The notes under the pieces: generated by a model
What the model saw: the letters and a program-made list of their open reading frames with translations, nothing else
Told to the model about the DNA's origin: nothing
Database searches by the model: none
NCBI RefSeq assembly: GCF_963677305.1
Contig: NZ_OY781925.1
Location: 3,066,783 to 3,130,782 of the forward strand
From: an uncultured Holophaga sp.
Lineage (GTDB): Bacteria > Acidobacteriota > Holophagae > Holophagales > Holophagaceae
Reading direction: 5' to 3'
Length of the DNA: 64,000 bases
Translations under genes and position numbers: made by a program
Shown: piece by piece, positions 1-8,289 of the stretch
Numbering within the stretch: the first letter of the stretch is position 1
Layout: every line of letters starts with the position of its first letter

Positions 1-480
1 GTCCATGAGTTCGGCCACCACTTCGCCGACCTCGCCGACGAGTACTACACCTCCGACGTCTACTACGAGACCGGCAAGCCCCGCATCGAGCCCTGGATGC
101 CCAATGTCACCGCCGACCCCAGGAACCCCAAGTGGAAGGAGCTCCTCACCCCAGGCATCCCCCTTCCCACCCCCTGGAAGAAGGCCGAGTTCGAGAAGGA
201 CAGCCACGCCTACCAGAAGGAGCGCCGGGAGATCCGCGCCGCCAACCGCCCCGAGTCTGAGATGGAGGCCCTCATGAAGCGGGAGGAGGCCCGGGAGAGC
301 GTCACCCTGGGTCAGGACACCTGGTCCGGCAAGGTGGGCACCTTCGAGGGGGCCAACTACGAACCCACCGGCTACTACCGTTCCCAGACGGACTGCATCA
401 TGTTCACCCGGGACCAAGTCCCCTTCTGCGCCGCCTGCCAGAAGGCCATCGAAGGCATCATCCAGCTCTACATCAAGTAG
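1..480 (+). CDS. M64-type metallopeptidase, C-terminal part (5' truncated)
   Basis: The reading frame is open from base 1, so the gene starts outside the window; 159 codons and a stop remain. The visible part opens with a zinc-protease motif, HEFGH at residues 2-6, followed by FADLADEYY, as in the IgA-peptidase/M64 family where a downstream Asp or Glu completes the zinc site. The rest is a soluble domain with Cys residues near the end (CIMF, CAAC). M64 proteins are usually secreted, but the signal peptide would lie upstream. Family assignment rests on the HExxH context; the substrate is unknown. Confidence 0.8.
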   Translation, partial: VHEFGHHFADLADEYYTSDVYYETGKPRIEPWMPNVTADPRNPKWKELLTPGIPLPTPWKKAEFEKDSHAYQKERREIRAANRPESEMEALMKREEARESVTLGQDTWSGKVGTFEGANYEPTGYYRSQTDCIMFTRDQVPFCAACQKAIEGIIQLYIK

Positions 481-485
481 AGGGC

Positions 486-515
486 GGGGCGCCGCAGGCT
501 CCCCTGCGGCGCCCC
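486..515. terminator. Bidirectional terminator between convergent genes
   Basis: A perfect 13-bp GC-rich stem (486-498 pairs with 503-515, loop CTCC) sits 5 bases after the peptidase stop and 6 bases before the stop of the leftward YIP1 gene. There is no strong T tract, but the position between two convergent stops fits a shared terminator. Confidence 0.7.
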
Positions 516-520
516 GTGCT

Positions 521-1264
521 TCACTTGGCCAGGGCGACCTTGGTCACCAGCGTGAAGGCCAGCGAGACCAGGACGCAAAGCCAGGCACCACCGGCCTTCA
601 GCCTCAGGGTGTGCCGGCAGGAGAGGTAGATCATCACGTAGCTGGCGATCAGGAAGACATCCAGCTGGGAGAAGAACCCTTGCAGTCTGGCGGACTCGGC
701 ATGGACGTAGTAGCCCAGGCTGGTGGGGCTCAGCATTTCGGGACGGAGCCCACCCACCCGTCGGACCAGGCACATGATGAAGATGAGGATCGAGTAAGGC
801 AGGGTCACCAGACTGGAGACAGCCACCGAGCTGAAGGCCTGCCGGTAGCTGGGGCGCCCCCCCTCGGCCAACCCCTTCCCCACCAGGCAGCGCACCAGAG
901 CGGCTACGCAGAAGGCCAGTGGAATGCCCACCAGGGCCCCCACCAGGCCCATGGGGATGAGGAGCCTGGACTGGAAGCCGATGATCTGGTCGATCTGCGC
1001 GTAGCTGAGCTGGGGGTTCTGCTCCAGTACAGGCCTGAGCATGGCCTCCACATCCACCTTGAGGCTCCAGGCCACCACCATCACCAGATTGACCATGATC
1101 ATCAGGATCGTCGCCCCCAGCCAGACAGGCGTTCGGTGGAGCCTCCGGAAGAGCTCCACCGGCCCGGTGAAGACCCCTTCGAGCTGCTGAAGGAGTCCGG
1201 GGCCTCTGGGGGGCACCGGAGCCCCCTCAGGAGAAAGGGCGGGAATGGGCTGGGGATCCGTCAT
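521..1264 (-). CDS. YIP1-family integral membrane protein
   Basis: A 247-residue protein with a Pro-rich cytoplasmic N terminus (about 1-45) and roughly five hydrophobic segments (for example LGATILMIMVNLVMVV and LIPMGLVGALVGIPLA). The layout, with an N-terminal QLEGVFTGPVELFRRLHRTPVW segment before the first helix, is typical of bacterial YIP1-domain proteins, whose function is mostly unknown. It reads leftward, convergent with the peptidase gene and divergent from nothing obvious, 57 bp downstream of the RNase R stop, so it may be in one unit with rnr. The start is the ATG at 1264. Confidence 0.7.
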   Translation of the reverse strand: MTDPQPIPALSPEGAPVPPRGPGLLQQLEGVFTGPVELFRRLHRTPVWLGATILMIMVNLVMVVAWSLKVDVEAMLRPVLEQNPQLSYAQIDQIIGFQSRLLIPMGLVGALVGIPLAFCVAALVRCLVGKGLAEGGRPSYRQAFSSVAVSSLVTLPYSILIFIMCLVRRVGGLRPEMLSPTSLGYYVHAESARLQGFFSQLDVFLIASYVMIYLSCRHTLRLKAGGAWLCVLVSLAFTLVTKVALAK

Positions 1265-1321
1265 GGGGCGCTCCTGGGCTGGCCTCCAACTTAGCAGGCC
1301 CCACCGGGATCCAGGATCTGT

Positions 1322-3673
1322 TCATCCCTTCCGGCGGCCGCTGCCCCGCACGCTCCCCTTAGGCGCCTTCGCACGGGCCGGCCGCTCGGGGCGGCTGGAC
1401 CGACCAGACCGCTCGGCGCGGCCTGCGGGCTCCCGGCGTTCCCCGCTCCGGCTCCCCTCCCGCACAGCCCTGGGGGGGCGGCCAGCAGAGCGGCGGGGCT
1501 CCGGGGCAGCACGCCGATCCCGGGAGCCACGGCCACGCTTCTCCTCCACGAAGTCCGCTTCCCGCAGAGAGGCCGGGGCCGCCAGGCTGGGCACGAAGGT
1601 CATGGTCTTGCCCTTGCCGTCCTTGCCCTGGGCCTCCACCACCCATGCGCTGACCCGGCGCAGGTCTTCATCAACTCCGATGATCTCCACCTTCACCCGG
1701 TCTCCGATGGAGAGCACAGTCTGCCCGCCCATGCCCGTGGCGTGGGTCCGGTGGGCATCCACCTCGAAGCTGCCCCCCAGGGCGCCCAGGGGTACCCCCA
1801 CTTCCACGAAAGGCTTCTCAAGACGCACAAAGGCCACCTTGAGGGAGAAACCCTGGATGCGGCCCTCGAAGCGCTGACCGATGCGGGGCTTCATGAGAAT
1901 GCAGGTCTTCCAGCGGTCGTTCTCGCGCTCCGCCTCGGTGGCGGTCTGTTCGTTGTCGCTGCAGCGCTTGGCCAGCACCGCCAGATGCCCGTGGAGTCCG
2001 TCCGGGAAGACCTCTCCCCGCAGACTGTGCCTCAGGAGCCGGTGGACGATGAGGTCCGGGTAGCGCCGGATGGGGCTGGTGAAGTGCAGGTAGTCGTGCA
2101 GGGCCAGCCCCGAATGCCCGATGTTGTCGGCGCTGTATTCAGCCCGCTTGAGGCTGCGGAGCAGCAGGGTGTTGAGCATCGCTTCCAGGGGTCCCCCGGC
2201 GATCTTCGCCAGGAGGGCGTTCAGCACCTCCGGGGTGGGTTCCTCCATGGGGCGCATGAGCCCGAAGTCCTGGGCGATGCCCTTGAAGACCTCCAGCTTG
2301 AGGGGATCGGGTTCATCGTGGATGCGGTAGATAGTGGGAAGCTTCTTCCGGGTGAAGTACCGCGCCACGGCCTCGTTGGCCAGGAGCATGAACTCCTCGA
2401 TCATCCGGTGGGCGTCGTGGTGGCCGTAACGCTGGGCGTCCACGGGGAAGCCCTCGGCATCAAAGAGGAACTCCGTCTCCTCCGTCTCCAGATTCATGGC
2501 CCCGCGCCCCATGCGCTTCTCCGTCAGCTGGCGGGAGAGCACCAGGGCCTGGTCGAGCATGGAGCTGATCTCATCCCCCAGGTCGGCCCGCCAGCGGCCC
2601 TCCAGATCGATGCAGGCTGCCTTCACCTGGTCATAGGTGAGGCGGCGGCGGCTGCGGATGACGCTCTCCGAGAAGCGGGTCTCCACCACCTCCAAGGAGG
2701 GATTGAGGGTGATCCACGCAGTCTGGGTGAGGCGATCCACCCCCTCCTTCAGGGAGCAGAGCTCCGAGGAGAGACGGTCCGGCAGCATGGGGATGCACTC
2801 ATCCGGGAAGTAGACCGAGGTTCCCCGGGTGAGGGCCTCCTGGTCCAGGGGCCCCCCCTCCTGCACGTACCAGCTCACATCGGCGATGTGGACCCCCAGG
2901 ATCCAGCCGCCGCCCTCTTCCGGAGGCAGGACCTCGAGACTGATGGCATCGTCGAAATCCTTGGCAGTGGGGGGATCCACCGTCACAGTGAGGGTCTGGC
3001 GAAGGTCTTCCCGCCCCTCGGCCCAATCGGCGGGGATCTCGGTGGGCAGGGGCGCCAGCTCGTCCATCACGGCCGTGGGGAAGTCCGTGCGGAGATTGTA
3101 GAGGGCTGCCGTCAGCTTGTTCTCGATCTTGAGGTCCGTGGGGCGTCCCAGGCGGGCCAACACCCTGCCCCGGAGCTGGGGGAGCCCGGGATCCGGATCC
3201 AGCTTCACGGTGACGAGGTCACCATCCTGAGCGAGGTCTGTCTCCTCCACACTGACGATCTGGCTGAAGCGGGGCTCCAGGGGCACCGCCCGCCAGAGGA
3301 CCCTGCCCCCTGCCACCTGCCGCTGGAGATGGGCCGGGATGGGGTTCTCGCCCCGGGCAACGATCCGCACCACCCGACCCCGGAGGCGTCCGTCCCAGCT
3401 CTCGCCGCTGACCTCGGCCATGACCCGGTCGCCATGGATGGCACCCTGGGCGTCCCGCCAGTCCACCAGGAGGTCCAATCCGCTGCCCTTCTTCGCTCCG
3501 ATGGGCCGGATGAAGCCTCCGGGGGCTTCGGGCATGCCCAGGAAGGTGGCCTCGAAGGTCTCCCCCGCCCGGGGGGCGGCAGGCTGGGCCTTCCCGCCGG
3601 CCTTCGGGGGTTGGCCGGCGCCCTTGCCGCGCTGGGAGGGCTGGGGGATGTATTTGCTGGTCGAACGTCTCAT
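1322..3673 (-). CDS. rnr: Ribonuclease R (RNB/S1 exoribonuclease)
   Basis: A 3'-5' exoribonuclease of about 783 residues that degrades structured RNA. OB-fold cold-shock regions lie at about 40-170, then the RNB catalytic domain with DFDDA at about 239-243 (metal-binding Asp residues), the HSGLALHDYLHFTSPIRRYPD region typical of RNase II/R, and an S1 domain (QRFEGRIQGFS onward). The tail is an Arg/Gly/Pro-rich basic extension of about 90 residues, probably RNA binding. I chose the ATG at 3673, preceded by a G-rich stretch; a longer frame to 3760 lacks RNB-like sequence. Confidence 0.93.
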   Translation of the reverse strand: MRRSTSKYIPQPSQRGKGAGQPPKAGGKAQPAAPRAGETFEATFLGMPEAPGGFIRPIGAKKGSGLDLLVDWRDAQGAIHGDRVMAEVSGESWDGRLRGRVVRIVARGENPIPAHLQRQVAGGRVLWRAVPLEPRFSQIVSVEETDLAQDGDLVTVKLDPDPGLPQLRGRVLARLGRPTDLKIENKLTAALYNLRTDFPTAVMDELAPLPTEIPADWAEGREDLRQTLTVTVDPPTAKDFDDAISLEVLPPEEGGGWILGVHIADVSWYVQEGGPLDQEALTRGTSVYFPDECIPMLPDRLSSELCSLKEGVDRLTQTAWITLNPSLEVVETRFSESVIRSRRRLTYDQVKAACIDLEGRWRADLGDEISSMLDQALVLSRQLTEKRMGRGAMNLETEETEFLFDAEGFPVDAQRYGHHDAHRMIEEFMLLANEAVARYFTRKKLPTIYRIHDEPDPLKLEVFKGIAQDFGLMRPMEEPTPEVLNALLAKIAGGPLEAMLNTLLLRSLKRAEYSADNIGHSGLALHDYLHFTSPIRRYPDLIVHRLLRHSLRGEVFPDGLHGHLAVLAKRCSDNEQTATEAERENDRWKTCILMKPRIGQRFEGRIQGFSLKVAFVRLEKPFVEVGVPLGALGGSFEVDAHRTHATGMGGQTVLSIGDRVKVEIIGVDEDLRRVSAWVVEAQGKDGKGKTMTFVPSLAAPASLREADFVEEKRGRGSRDRRAAPEPRRSAGRPPRAVREGSRSGERREPAGRAERSGRSSRPERPARAKAPKGSVRGSGRRKG

Positions 3674-3785
3674 CCCCCCAGGGTACCAGGAGCGGCCCCT
3701 CCAGATGTCCATCCGGCGGTCAAAGGAACCCCGGAGCTTCCCCACCCCACTTCTGGACACCAGAATCCCTGGTCAAGGAGTCCCC

Positions 3786-4217
3786 ATGAGAGCCCTCATC
3801 GCAGCCCTCTGCCTCGCCCTGCCCCTGGCAGCCCAGCAGCCCCCTTCGGGGAGTCAGGGCCCCGGTCGCATGCAGTACGACACCTCGCAGGAAGTCACCC
3901 TCCAGGGCACCGTCAGCTCGGTCCGCTCCCAGGCCCAGGGCCCCGGAAAGATGGTCAGCCTGACCCTCCAGACCCAGGCCAAGGCCTACCAGATCATGGT
4001 GGGGCCCGACTTCATGCTGAAGTCCAAGGGCCTCACGCTGGCCTCCGGGGATGAGATCAGCGTCATCTGCGCTCCCATGGGACCGGGCTACATGGCCCGC
4101 CAGATCACCCGGGGCTCCGACACCTATACCTTCCTGGACTCGAACGGCCAGCCCACCGGCGGCCCCAGCGGCGGCGACCAGGGAAGCGGTCCTCAGGGCC
4201 CCCCGCCCCAGCAGTAG
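3786..4217 (+). CDS. Small secreted protein, probable OB-fold
   Basis: A 143-residue protein that begins with a clear signal peptide (MRALIAALCLALPLAAQQ; cleavage likely after AAQ). The mature part has a segment QEVTLQGTVSSVRSQAQG, a beta-strand pattern common in small periplasmic OB-fold proteins, and a Gly/Pro/Gln-rich tail. The start ATG at 3786 follows AAGGAG. It diverges from rnr and converges with the Mur ligase fusion, whose stop is only 3 bases away. Function unknown. Confidence 0.7.
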   Translation: MRALIAALCLALPLAAQQPPSGSQGPGRMQYDTSQEVTLQGTVSSVRSQAQGPGKMVSLTLQTQAKAYQIMVGPDFMLKSKGLTLASGDEISVICAPMGPGYMARQITRGSDTYTFLDSNGQPTGGPSGGDQGSGPQGPPPQQ

Positions 4218-4220
4218 GAC

Positions 4221-6143
4221 TCAGAGCGCCTGGAGCATCTGCCGGGCAAGGTCCGTCAGGGAGGGATCCCTGGCCCCCATCACCAGGATGAGGTCCCCCT
4301 CCCGCGCCTCGCCACAGAGGCGCTCCACCAGCCAGCCCCGGGAGGGGGCGTACTCCGCCCTTCCCCCCTGGGCGAGCACCTCCTCCACGAGGTCACGGGA
4401 GCCGAAGTCCCGCTGGGCCGTCCCCCCGGCAAAGAAGATGTCCAGCAGCCAGAGGCGGTCTTCCCCCTCCAATTCCGTGGCGAAGGTCTCCACGAACTCC
4501 CTGCGGAGAAAGCGGGTCGGGGCATATCCGTGGGGCTGGTAGACCGCCAGGACCCGGTGGGCCCGCATCCGGGCGGTGCGGATGGAGGCCGCCACCTTGG
4601 CAGGGTTGTGGCCGAAGTCGTCCACCACCTGGACGCCCCGGCGCTCTCCCAGCACCTGGAAGCGCCGGGCCACCCCCTGGAAGGCGGCCAGGGGTGCGAC
4701 CATCTCCCCCAGGGGCACCCCCACCGACCGGCAGGCGGCGATGGCCGCCAGGGCGTTCTCCAGGTTGTGCCGTCCCGGGGCCGGCAGGGAGAACCAGGTC
4801 TCCTTGACCCGGAAGCGGGTGCCCTCGGCCCGGAGGGTGACCTCCTCGCCGCGGACCTTGGCCCCCTCGCCCTGGCCGAAGACCACGGCCCCCTCGGCGA
4901 AGTCCGTCAGGTTGGAGGCCTCCCCGACGACAAAGCCCTCCCGGGCCTGGGCCCGGAAGCTGCGGAACATCTCCGCCACCACTTCCGGTTCCTTGTGGTC
5001 CTTCTGGAGGTTGAGGATCACCCCGATGGCCGGGTGGTAGCGCACCACCGTCCCATCGCTCTCGTCGGCCTCGATGACCAGGAGATCGGAGCCCCCCGCC
5101 CAGGCGTTCCCCCAGAGACCCTCGGCCTGGAGACTCGGCAGATCCCCTCCGGTGATGACCGAGGGATCTCGACCCACCCCTTTCAGGATCTCGAAGACCA
5201 TGGCCGTGGTGGTGGACTTGCCACTGGTGCCCGTGATGGCGATGGTCCGGTGGGTCTTCACCAGTGCCTCCAGCAGCTCGGAGCGGTGGACCCGGGGAAT
5301 GCCCAGACGGCGGGCCTCGGCGAGATCCGGCACCTCCTCCTCCACCGCCGTGGAGTAGACCAAGCCACCGGCCTCCGCCACACCGCTCCCATCCTGGGGG
5401 AGGATCCGGATACCCAGGCGCTCCAGCTGCTCCCGGGCCTGGGGCCGCTGCCCCCGGTCGAAACTGCGGTCGCTGCCCGAGACCCTCACCCCCTTCAGAG
5501 CCAGGAACTGAGCCAGGGCACTCATCCCACTGCCCGCCACCCCGGCGAAGTGGAGCCGGTCCAGCCCGAGGGCCGGCAGCTCGCCATCGGAGATCAGCAG
5601 GGGGTCCCCCTCCCGGACCAGTTCAAAGAAGGCCTCGATGTCCGCGTTGGCCATCCTCAGGCACCCGTGTGACACCGGACTGCCCAGGAGCTCCTCCCGG
5701 TTGGTCCCGTGGATGTAGATGCAACGATCCAGGCTGTCCACCCCCGGCCCCTGGTTCGCGCCCGGTTCCAGCCCGTCCAGGGTCAGGACCCGGGTGAGGA
5801 TCAGATCCTCCTGGGAGGGCTCCCCATGCCAGCGCTCTCCCGTATCCTGGCGACATCGGAAAATGCTGCCCCGGGGAGCTCCGGCCCCGATGCGTCCCCG
5901 GATCCGATGCCAGCCCAGAGGCGTCATGAAAGAGCCCGATGTTGAGCCCAGGCCCGCAGCGGCCGTCGAGATGGCATGCTCCGCCAGGAGTTCCCCCTCC
6001 AGCAGCAGAGCCAGCCGCTGGCGGGTCACATCCGCCACCAGGAGCCGGGAAGGCACCCTCCCATAGGGACTCCCGCTCCTCTGGAGTCCGGCCATGGCAA
6101 GGCAGCGGTAGTGGATGGCGGCTACGGGATCAGCAGAGCTCAT
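4221..6143 (-). CDS. L,D-transpeptidase domain fused to a MurC/Mpl-type ligase
   Basis: One reading frame of about 640 residues joins two cell-wall enzymes. Residues about 30-190 form a YkuD-type L,D-transpeptidase domain with HGT at 145-147 and the catalytic SHGCLRM at 158-164. From about 196 it is a Mur ligase: HFAGVAGSGMSALAQ (MurC/Mpl Rossmann start), GTSGKST at 305-311 (ATP P-loop), EADESDGT, and GRHNLENALAA. Mpl recycles tripeptide onto UDP-MurNAc while MurC adds L-Ala; the sequence does not separate them here. No signal peptide is seen, so the transpeptidase half may be cytoplasmic. I chose ATG 6143; upstream ATGs at 6161 and 6239 are possible. Confidence 0.85.
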   Translation of the reverse strand: MSSADPVAAIHYRCLAMAGLQRSGSPYGRVPSRLLVADVTRQRLALLLEGELLAEHAISTAAAGLGSTSGSFMTPLGWHRIRGRIGAGAPRGSIFRCRQDTGERWHGEPSQEDLILTRVLTLDGLEPGANQGPGVDSLDRCIYIHGTNREELLGSPVSHGCLRMANADIEAFFELVREGDPLLISDGELPALGLDRLHFAGVAGSGMSALAQFLALKGVRVSGSDRSFDRGQRPQAREQLERLGIRILPQDGSGVAEAGGLVYSTAVEEEVPDLAEARRLGIPRVHRSELLEALVKTHRTIAITGTSGKSTTTAMVFEILKGVGRDPSVITGGDLPSLQAEGLWGNAWAGGSDLLVIEADESDGTVVRYHPAIGVILNLQKDHKEPEVVAEMFRSFRAQAREGFVVGEASNLTDFAEGAVVFGQGEGAKVRGEEVTLRAEGTRFRVKETWFSLPAPGRHNLENALAAIAACRSVGVPLGEMVAPLAAFQGVARRFQVLGERRGVQVVDDFGHNPAKVAASIRTARMRAHRVLAVYQPHGYAPTRFLRREFVETFATELEGEDRLWLLDIFFAGGTAQRDFGSRDLVEEVLAQGGRAEYAPSRGWLVERLCGEAREGDLILVMGARDPSLTDLARQMLQAL

Positions 6144-6397
6144 GGGGCGAGGATACAGCATAGAATCCCAACCAGGCAGGAGGAGGGGGAACCGCTCCAC
6201 CTCGGAGGCCGGATCTCCCTCAGGCCGTCCGTCAGCCACTTCCTCTGCAGCCAGGGAAGGCTGCAGAGCCAGCCCCCCTCCGACTACCTCCTGACCTGGC
6301 TGGCCATCGCGCCATCCGACTGGCTCTGAACCATCTCCCCCTTGACGCCACAGGAGAAGACCTGATCCTGCGGACGTGGGCCTTCTCTGGTGGGCAC

Positions 6398-7282
6398 ATG
6401 GCCTCCCTTGACGTCAAGAGCCTTGCCTATGCCTGCGTCGCCAGCCATACGGCCATGGCCTGCGTCATGACCTATGTGTACCTGCAGAGGAAGACCTATC
6501 CGGGCTTCGGGGCCTGGGTGCTGTCCTCCTGGTGTTCAGCCCTGGCCATCACCCTCTTCCTCCTCCAGGGAAACACTCCGGATTGGCTCGGGACCCTCCC
6601 TCCGAACATCCTGGTCCTGCTGACCCTGACCACCCTGCAGTGCGGCGTGCTCAAGTTCGCCGGGCGCCCCACCCACCGGGCCCGGAATGCCGTCATCCTC
6701 CTGGTCTACGCAGGCATCATCCTCTGGTGCACCTACCCCGCCCCCAGCATGAGGGGACGACTGCTGGCCAGCTCCCTGCCCTCGGCCTTCCTTGCCCTGG
6801 AGACGGCACTCATCGCCCACCATGAACTGGCCCGACGGCACCGGATCATCAACCCCATCATCAGCCCCATCCTGGTGACGATCGCCATCATCTACCTCGC
6901 CCGGGCCATCGGATTCTTCCTGCTACCCCCCGGGCCAGGCAGGTACCTGGCGCCTTCAAGCTTCCAGGGCGCCCTGGTCCTGGCCTACCTCTTCGGCCAC
7001 ACCGGTCTGCCCGCAGGGCTTCTCATCCTCAACGCGAACCGGCTAGAAATCGAGCTCAGCCGCAGCATCCAGGAGTGCCGGGTCCTCCGCGGCGTCATCC
7101 CCATCTGCGCCTATTGCAAGAAGATCCGGGATGACCAGGGCGCCTGGGACCAGGTGGAGGCTTACCTCCACACCCACTCTGAGGCCACCTTTTCCCACGG
7201 GATCTGCCCGGACTGCCTGGAGAAGGAGCGCCGGGCGCTCTGTCAGGCCCCCCAGGAAAGCGGAAAAGCCCCGGAACGCTAG
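6398..7282 (+). CDS. Multi-spanning membrane protein with C-terminal Cys-motif sensor tail
   Basis: A 294-residue protein with about seven hydrophobic segments over residues 1-215 and a cytosolic tail. The tail LRGVIPICAYCKKIRDD ... FSHGICPDCLEKE carries two CxxC motifs and matches a short module seen at the ends of many bacterial membrane sensors and hybrid kinases ('ICANCKKIRD...FSHGICPDC'). No kinase or cyclase domain follows, so this is a free-standing version. The 3' end overlaps the stem of the terminator that originally served the adjacent tRNA-Gly. Ligand and partner unknown. Confidence 0.75.
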   Translation: MASLDVKSLAYACVASHTAMACVMTYVYLQRKTYPGFGAWVLSSWCSALAITLFLLQGNTPDWLGTLPPNILVLLTLTTLQCGVLKFAGRPTHRARNAVILLVYAGIILWCTYPAPSMRGRLLASSLPSAFLALETALIAHHELARRHRIINPIISPILVTIAIIYLARAIGFFLLPPGPGRYLAPSSFQGALVLAYLFGHTGLPAGLLILNANRLEIELSRSIQECRVLRGVIPICAYCKKIRDDQGAWDQVEAYLHTHSEATFSHGICPDCLEKERRALCQAPQESGKAPER

Positions 7283-7296
7283 GTTTCCGGGGCCTT
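7264..7296 (-). terminator. Host terminator that originally followed tRNA-Gly
   Basis: Arms GCCCCGGAA (7268-7276) and TTCCGGGGC (7285-7293) form a perfect 9-bp stem; the A run at 7264-7267 reads as a T tract on the minus strand. It lies directly beyond the left tRNA fragment, so before prophage insertion it terminated the leftward tRNA transcript. It overlaps the last codons of the membrane-sensor gene. Confidence 0.75.
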
Positions 7297-7301
7297 CTGT
7301 A

Positions 7302-7355
7302 TGGAGCGGGCGAACGGGATTGAACCGTCGACATTCAGCTTGGGAAGCTGACGTT
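7302..7355 (-). repeat. attL: 54-bp copy of the tRNA-Gly 3' end
   Basis: These 54 bases are identical to 45102-45155, the 3' part of the intact tRNA-Gly from the CCA end through the anticodon stem-loop into the D-arm side. After 7355 the sequences diverge (TTTGCG here, CTACCA on the right). This is the left attachment site of the prophage. Confidence 0.93.
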
Positions 7356-7366
7356 TTGCGTTTTAT

Positions 7367-8008
7367 CTAGCTGGCTTTGTTGATCTTGCCAGAGGGGCTC
7401 TCCGGAGTTGCCCTTATGCTGCCAGCCGCTTCCTTTTTGGGGGGTATGGAGGACTCCCCGAGGCGGGGGATCCCGAGCCGGAGCATGGTCTCCTCCAGCT
7501 CCCCACACACTGTAGTCGCGTAGTCCGAAACTGCAAGGAGGCTGAGGGTCAGGAGCTGGAGGTTCTGCTCCACCTTCTTAGAGGGCCGGAAGCGGGTCCG
7601 GCGGGAGTCGATGGCCTCCCGGATCTCGGAGAGCTGGGCCTGCAGGTCAGGCATCGCCTCCGGCACCTGGGGCGCATAAGCCCCCGTCCTGCGGATCGCG
7701 GGGAGAACCTCGTGGGTGACCCAGCGGCGGAAGGGCTTCGCCTGCGGCTTCCGGCTCCGCATGATCAGCGTGTAGAGTCCGGACTCGGAGATGACGATCA
7801 TGTCCTGATCACCAGAAGGGGTGTGCGTTGAATGCACACCCTTCTCGTCATCGTCCAACCTGCGATAGGCGGTACGGTCCAGGTCAAGCGCCGCGCACAC
7901 GTCGACGGCCACGAACCAGGGTTCATCTCCCCGCACGACCGTGCGGACTGGTGACGCCCCCTCGAAGTTGAAGGTTTGAACGGCGCTCTCGACCCGGGCA
8001 GGGATCAT
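7367..8008 (-). CDS. BRO-N domain protein (antirepressor-like)
   Basis: A 213-residue protein. Residues about 8-110 are a BRO/ANT N-terminal domain: VRTVVRGDEPWFVAVDVCAALD, then YRRLDDDEKG, ESGLYTLIMRSRKPQAKPFRRWVTHEVLPAIRRTG. Such domains bind DNA and occur in phage antirepressors and regulators. The C-terminal half is a helical region of unknown role. The ATG at 8008 has a strong CAGGAGG site six bases upstream. The stop codon is only 12 bp from attL, so this gene is the last phage gene on the left and reads toward the host. Confidence 0.8.
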   Translation of the reverse strand: MIPARVESAVQTFNFEGASPVRTVVRGDEPWFVAVDVCAALDLDRTAYRRLDDDEKGVHSTHTPSGDQDMIVISESGLYTLIMRSRKPQAKPFRRWVTHEVLPAIRRTGAYAPQVPEAMPDLQAQLSEIREAIDSRRTRFRPSKKVEQNLQLLTLSLLAVSDYATTVCGELEETMLRLGIPRLGESSIPPKKEAAGSIRATPESPSGKINKAS

Positions 8009-8248
8009 GGCAGCCTCCTGTAGATGACGGGTTCTGACGCCCGTATTTGTCATTTCCCAAGATCGGCCTGGGAGACCGGGAGGTTCAGAACCGCTACAGG
8101 AACGGCCCCAGGTATTCCCGCCCATTTTCAGGGACGGTGTTGTATTTCCTGGGCCTCCCGGCCATTGGTGGCCGTTTGGAATGTGGGACTGCACCTGTTA
8201 GGAGGTTCTGACGCTCCGAAAAGGAGCATACTCCACCCCAGGGGAATT

Positions 8249-8286
8249 TTCAGCGCGCCATGCTGAAATTTCAGCATGGGTTCAGC
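8249..8286. promoter_or_regulatory. Array of TTCAGC repeats with a 22-bp palindrome just after int
   Basis: A perfect palindrome spans 8258-8279 with arms CCATGCTGAAA and TTTCAGCATGG. Further TTCAGC copies lie at 8249-8254 and 8281-8286. It starts 4 bases beyond the integrase stop codon in a gene-free interval (8009-8289). It could be a transcription stop, an operator, or a recombinase-binding array; the same hexamer pairs occur at 9579-9593. The rest of 8009-8248 shows nothing further I recognise except the leader of the BRO-N gene. Confidence 0.5.
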
Positions 8287-8289
8287 ACC

